A DNA stretch of 8,098 nt from Candidatus Kuenenia stuttgartensis (GTDB lineage Bacteria > Planctomycetota > Planctomycetia > Isosphaerales > Isosphaeraceae), in contig CAMBZY010000130.1 of NCBI GenBank assembly GCA_945872325.1, positions 1 through 8,098 of the forward strand, in the 5' to 3' direction. Position 1 is the first letter of the stretch. Each line of letters starts with the position of its first letter. The notes beneath the pieces are model-generated. The model made no database searches. It was given only the letters and a program-made list of their open reading frames with translations, and was not told where the DNA came from. Both the position numbers and the translations under genes were made by a program. This document shows, piece after piece, positions 5,758 through 8,098 of the stretch.

Positions 5758-6191
5758 CGATAACCATGATTGCAAGCGGCCTTTTTCTAGGCCTTCTCGC
5801 CGGTGTCGCGGCCGGCCTGTTCGGGATCGGCGGTGGTCTGATTGTCGTGCCTGTCCTGGTCCTGGCCTATGGTTTTGATCAGAAGTCGGCCACGGGCACA
5901 AGCCTTTTTGCCATCATGTGGCCGGTTGGAATTCTCGGCGTTTTTGAATATTACAAACGCGGCGAGATGCAAATTGGAATGGGCGCCCTGATCGCAATTG
6001 GGATGCTTTTTGGTACGCTTGCTGGAGCGAAAATGGTGGTTGGAATTTCACAGACGAACATGCAGAAGCTTTACGGATGCTTCCTGCTTTTAGGCGGAAC
6101 GTGGATGATCGCAAAGCCTTATATCATGCCAGCCTCAAAACCTGTTCCTACGATCATTGATTCTGTACCATCAGAACCTGTCAATAAATAA
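5754..6191 (+). CDS. TauE/SafE-family (DUF81) membrane exporter, half-size
   Basis: This is a predicted inner-membrane transporter of the TauE/SafE (TSUP) family, whose members export sulfite, sulfoacetate and other organosulfur anions; the substrate here is unknown. GLFGIGGGLIVVPVL (21-35) and SATGTSLFAI (45-54) are the family signature of one repeat, and GTLAGAKM (87-94) follows. Hydrophobic segments lie at about 5-22, 24-42, 47-65, 74-95 and 103-121, then a polar proline-rich tail (124-145). At 145 residues it has one of the two repeats of the usual 250-260-residue protein, so it probably works as a dimer. The frame is intact to its stop, with no sign of a lost second half. The start at 5754 overlaps the rsmE stop by ATGA, with AAGGTG 7 bases upstream. 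An ATG at 5766 is a possible alternative; an upstream ATG at 5724 lies inside rsmE and is rejected. Confidence 0.9.
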   Translation: MTITMIASGLFLGLLAGVAAGLFGIGGGLIVVPVLVLAYGFDQKSATGTSLFAIMWPVGILGVFEYYKRGEMQIGMGALIAIGMLFGTLAGAKMVVGISQTNMQKLYGCFLLLGGTWMIAKPYIMPASKPVPTIIDSVPSEPVNK

Positions 6192-6319
6192 ATATCTGAT
6201 GTGATTTTCGTGAAATTCCGATTGGATTCTGGAAATGCTTTTGATTTTCTGTTGAAATATCAAGAGATAGGCCTGAGTCCAGCTGACTTCCAAATTCAGA
6301 AAAATGAGATGATACGACC

Positions 6320-7912
6320 ATGATTTCTATCAGCACCTTGCAATCGTCCATGAAAAATCAGGGCGGGATGAATCGCAGGCTTTGGCTTGCCTATTGCTCA
6401 TCGTTGGCGGCCACACCGATTCTGGGGCATCAGGTTTCGGGAGCGGTGACGAGCCACCCTAAATTCGACTCCGACCCGTTTGCACTTGGAGTGGCATCAG
6501 GCGAGCCAACCCCTAATGGAGTCGTGCTTTGGACAAGACTGGCCCCAAAGCCTCTCGAACCATTTGGAGGGATGAATCGTGACCTGGTGGAAGTTTCATG
6601 GGTGATTGCAGAGGATGAAGGGCTGGCAAAGCCTGTGCGGCAAGGTAAAACAGTGGCCACACCACAGCTTGGCCATAGTGTTCATATTGAAGTGGAAGGA
6701 TTAAAGCCAGATCAGTGGTATTTTTATCAGTTTAGAGCTGGAGATGCAAAAAGTCGAGTGGGCAAAACTCGTACCATGCCAGCTTTGGATAGTTCACCCG
6801 AGAAGTTGAAATTCGCATTTGCATCCTGCCAGAACTATGAGCAGGGCTATTTTACAGCGTATGAGCACATGTTGAAAGAAACGCCTGACTTGGTGATCCA
6901 TCTCGGTGATTACATTTATGAAGGGAAGGGCAAAGACAATCAGATTCGCAAGCATCTTGGAAATGAAATCGATAGTCTCGATGATTATCGGATCCGGCAT
7001 TCTCAATACAGGCTTGATCCACACCTGAATACGATGCATGCCGCTTGCCCCTGGCTGGTGACATGGGATGACCATGAATTTGACAATAATTGTGCCGATG
7101 ATATTTCCGAAGAAAAGAACGTGGATGCAGCTACGTTTCTAAAGCGTCGTGCCAATGCCTATCAGGCCTATTATGAAATGATGCCCCTGCGCAAGAGAAG
7201 TCTGCCCCAAGGACCTGATATGACATTATATCGCACGTCAAAATTTGGCAGACTGGCGGAATTCTATATCCTCGACACACGCCAATATCGTTCAGATCAA
7301 CCCAACGGAGATAAAGCCAGCCCATTGAATGATGAAACCCGCAAGGCTTCAAACACTTTGATGGGGTCGCGTCAGGGCCGATGGCTGAAGTCGGAAATGC
7401 TGCAATCGCAGTCCCTTTGGAATTGTATGGCCCAGCAGGTCATGATGGGGGTTGTCAATGTGAGCCGGGATGAAGCAGAAAAATATTCGATGGATCAGTG
7501 GCCTGGATATTTGGCTGAAAGGTCAGACCTGTTGAATTTCGTGGAGACCAGAAGGGTCTCAAACCCGATCGTGTTGACAGGCGATATTCATACCAACTGG
7601 GTGAACGACCTTCGCACGGACGACCGCGATTTCAATAAGCCGATTGTGGCTACAGAATTTGTTGGAACTTCGATTTCAAGTGGTGGGAATGGGCAAGCGA
7701 ATTCTCCATTCCTGGATGTATTAAAATCTCGCAATCCAGGGGTGAAATATTTCAATAATCAGAGAGGTTACGTGTTTTGTACAGTGACTGCGGATCGTTG
7801 GAAGAGCGATTATCGGATAGTCGATGTTGTCACGACTCCAACAAGTCAGGTCTCTACCCAAGCCTCATTTGTCGTCGAAAATGGCAAGGCGGGAGCCGAG
7901 CGGATTTCTTGA
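6320..7912 (+). CDS. phoD: Alkaline phosphatase D (PhoD-like), Tat-exported
   Basis: This secreted phosphomonoesterase/phosphodiesterase releases phosphate outside the cytoplasm, using iron and calcium in the family. The N-terminus holds NRRLWLAYCSSLAATPILG (18-36), a twin-arginine Tat-type signal with likely cleavage near SGA (40-42). A PhoD N-terminal domain (about 50-155) has ALGVASGEPTPNGVVLWTRL (55-74). The metallophosphatase domain has SCQNYEQGYF (169-178) with the metal-ligand cysteine, HLGDYIYEG (194-202), TWDDHEFDNN (248-257), YILDTRQYRS (316-325) and TGDIHTNW (420-427). All expected metal-site motifs are present, and 530 residues is usual for the family. The start at 6320 has only a weak GAG upstream. 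Starts at 6350 or 6368 (MNRR...) would keep the signal and cannot be excluded. It is a separate unit 128 bases after the exporter gene, where I see no convincing promoter or Pho-box. Phosphate regulation is expected from the family but not shown by the sequence. Confidence 0.95.
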   Translation: MISISTLQSSMKNQGGMNRRLWLAYCSSLAATPILGHQVSGAVTSHPKFDSDPFALGVASGEPTPNGVVLWTRLAPKPLEPFGGMNRDLVEVSWVIAEDEGLAKPVRQGKTVATPQLGHSVHIEVEGLKPDQWYFYQFRAGDAKSRVGKTRTMPALDSSPEKLKFAFASCQNYEQGYFTAYEHMLKETPDLVIHLGDYIYEGKGKDNQIRKHLGNEIDSLDDYRIRHSQYRLDPHLNTMHAACPWLVTWDDHEFDNNCADDISEEKNVDAATFLKRRANAYQAYYEMMPLRKRSLPQGPDMTLYRTSKFGRLAEFYILDTRQYRSDQPNGDKASPLNDETRKASNTLMGSRQGRWLKSEMLQSQSLWNCMAQQVMMGVVNVSRDEAEKYSMDQWPGYLAERSDLLNFVETRRVSNPIVLTGDIHTNWVNDLRTDDRDFNKPIVATEFVGTSISSGGNGQANSPFLDVLKSRNPGVKYFNNQRGYVFCTVTADRWKSDYRIVDVVTTPTSQVSTQASFVVENGKAGAERIS

Positions 7913-7949
7913 AATTCGCGATTGTCATCAAAATGCCATTTCAATCACT

Positions 7950-7985
7950 GAGGATCCAGCGAAAAAAAAGGTTCAAATCCTCTTT
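7950..7985 (+). terminator. Weak terminator-like hairpin between convergent genes
   Basis: GAGGAT (7950-7955) and ATCCTC (7977-7982) are exact complements, followed by TTT and a pyrimidine-rich run. The 21-base loop contains an A8 run (7962-7969), which reads as T8 on the minus strand. It sits 38 bases after the phoD stop and 33 bases from the end of the facing gene. The long loop and short T-run make it a poor intrinsic terminator. Confidence 0.3.
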
Positions 7986-8014
7986 CTCACTGCGATCTCG
8001 GTGCTGAAATGGAC

Positions 8015-8098
8015 TTATTCTGCAGTGGTACGAATGAAGACATCGAGTTGCTGGCCAGGTGATAATCCGGGAGCTTTGTCTTCGATGACATAAATGAC
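8015..8098 (-). CDS. 3' end of a minus-strand gene truncated by the window
   Basis: A frame open at the right edge runs 27 codons on the minus strand to a TAA at 8017-8015. Its last residues read GLSPGQQLDVFIRTTAE. The segment is protein-like, alternating hydrophobic and polar residues with a G-L-x-P-G-Q-x-x-D-V pattern. That pattern resembles the last beta strands of periplasmic adaptor (HlyD/membrane-fusion) proteins, and also SAF-like domains such as CpaB. Too little is present to assign a family. It is convergent with phoD, with about 100 bases between the two stops. Confidence 0.55.
   Translation of the reverse strand, partial: VIYVIEDKAPGLSPGQQLDVFIRTTAE

Noticed and set aside
6192..6319. 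Search for a promoter, Pho-box or terminator ahead of phoD (TTGAT...ATCAA 6241-6263 noted)
   Set aside because: The inverted repeat has only 5 bp in AT-rich sequence, no paired -35/-10 boxes stand out, and no repeated Pho-box-like hexamers or octamers are present.
1..8098. Mobile elements, CRISPR, tRNA or toxin-antitoxin genes
   Set aside because: No transposase or integrase motifs, no regularly spaced repeats, no cloverleaf-like sequence and no small gene pair of toxin-antitoxin type were seen on either strand.

Overview
The window has the look of a planctomycete chromosome. The evidence is a DUF6677-type membrane protein, a short paralogous SecA-like ATPase, a twin-arginine PhoD phosphatase, moderate GC content, and genes that often lack a clear Shine-Dalgarno sequence. 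This assignment rests on gene families only; there is no rRNA or other marker gene here. I see no insertion sequence, CRISPR array, tRNA, phage gene or plasmid gene. It reads as ordinary chromosome with a few unusual elements.

The left 4.9 kb is transcribed on the minus strand. In transcription order it holds a P-loop ATPase (4900-4064), a four-helix DUF6677-like membrane protein (4002-3463) and a 63-residue two-helix membrane protein (3466-3275). The last two share an ATGA stop/start overlap. After a 172-base gap with a possible promoter comes a 649-residue SecA-family ATPase (3102-1153). It has both nucleotide-binding domains and the cross-linking domain, but stops inside the scaffold helix. 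A 310-base intergenic stretch follows, with two hairpins, a perfect inverted repeat and a candidate promoter. Next is a 247-residue protein I do not recognise (842-99), then possibly the first codons of another gene at the left edge.

From about 5.0 kb the plus strand is used. rsmE (16S rRNA m3U1498 methyltransferase, 5017-5757) overlaps by ATGA a half-size TauE/SafE anion exporter (5754-6191). After 128 bases comes an alkaline phosphatase D with a likely Tat signal (6320-7912). The last 84 bases hold the 3' end of a convergent minus-strand gene, with a weak terminator-like hairpin in the gap.

Functionally, the ATPase/DUF6677/small-protein set is probably one operon of unknown function at the membrane. 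rsmE and the exporter are translationally coupled but have no obvious shared pathway. PhoD is an exported phosphate-scavenging enzyme. The most unusual items are the SecA-like motor lacking its two-helix finger and C-terminal domains, and the structured RNA just downstream of it. I found no clear multi-gene novel system.
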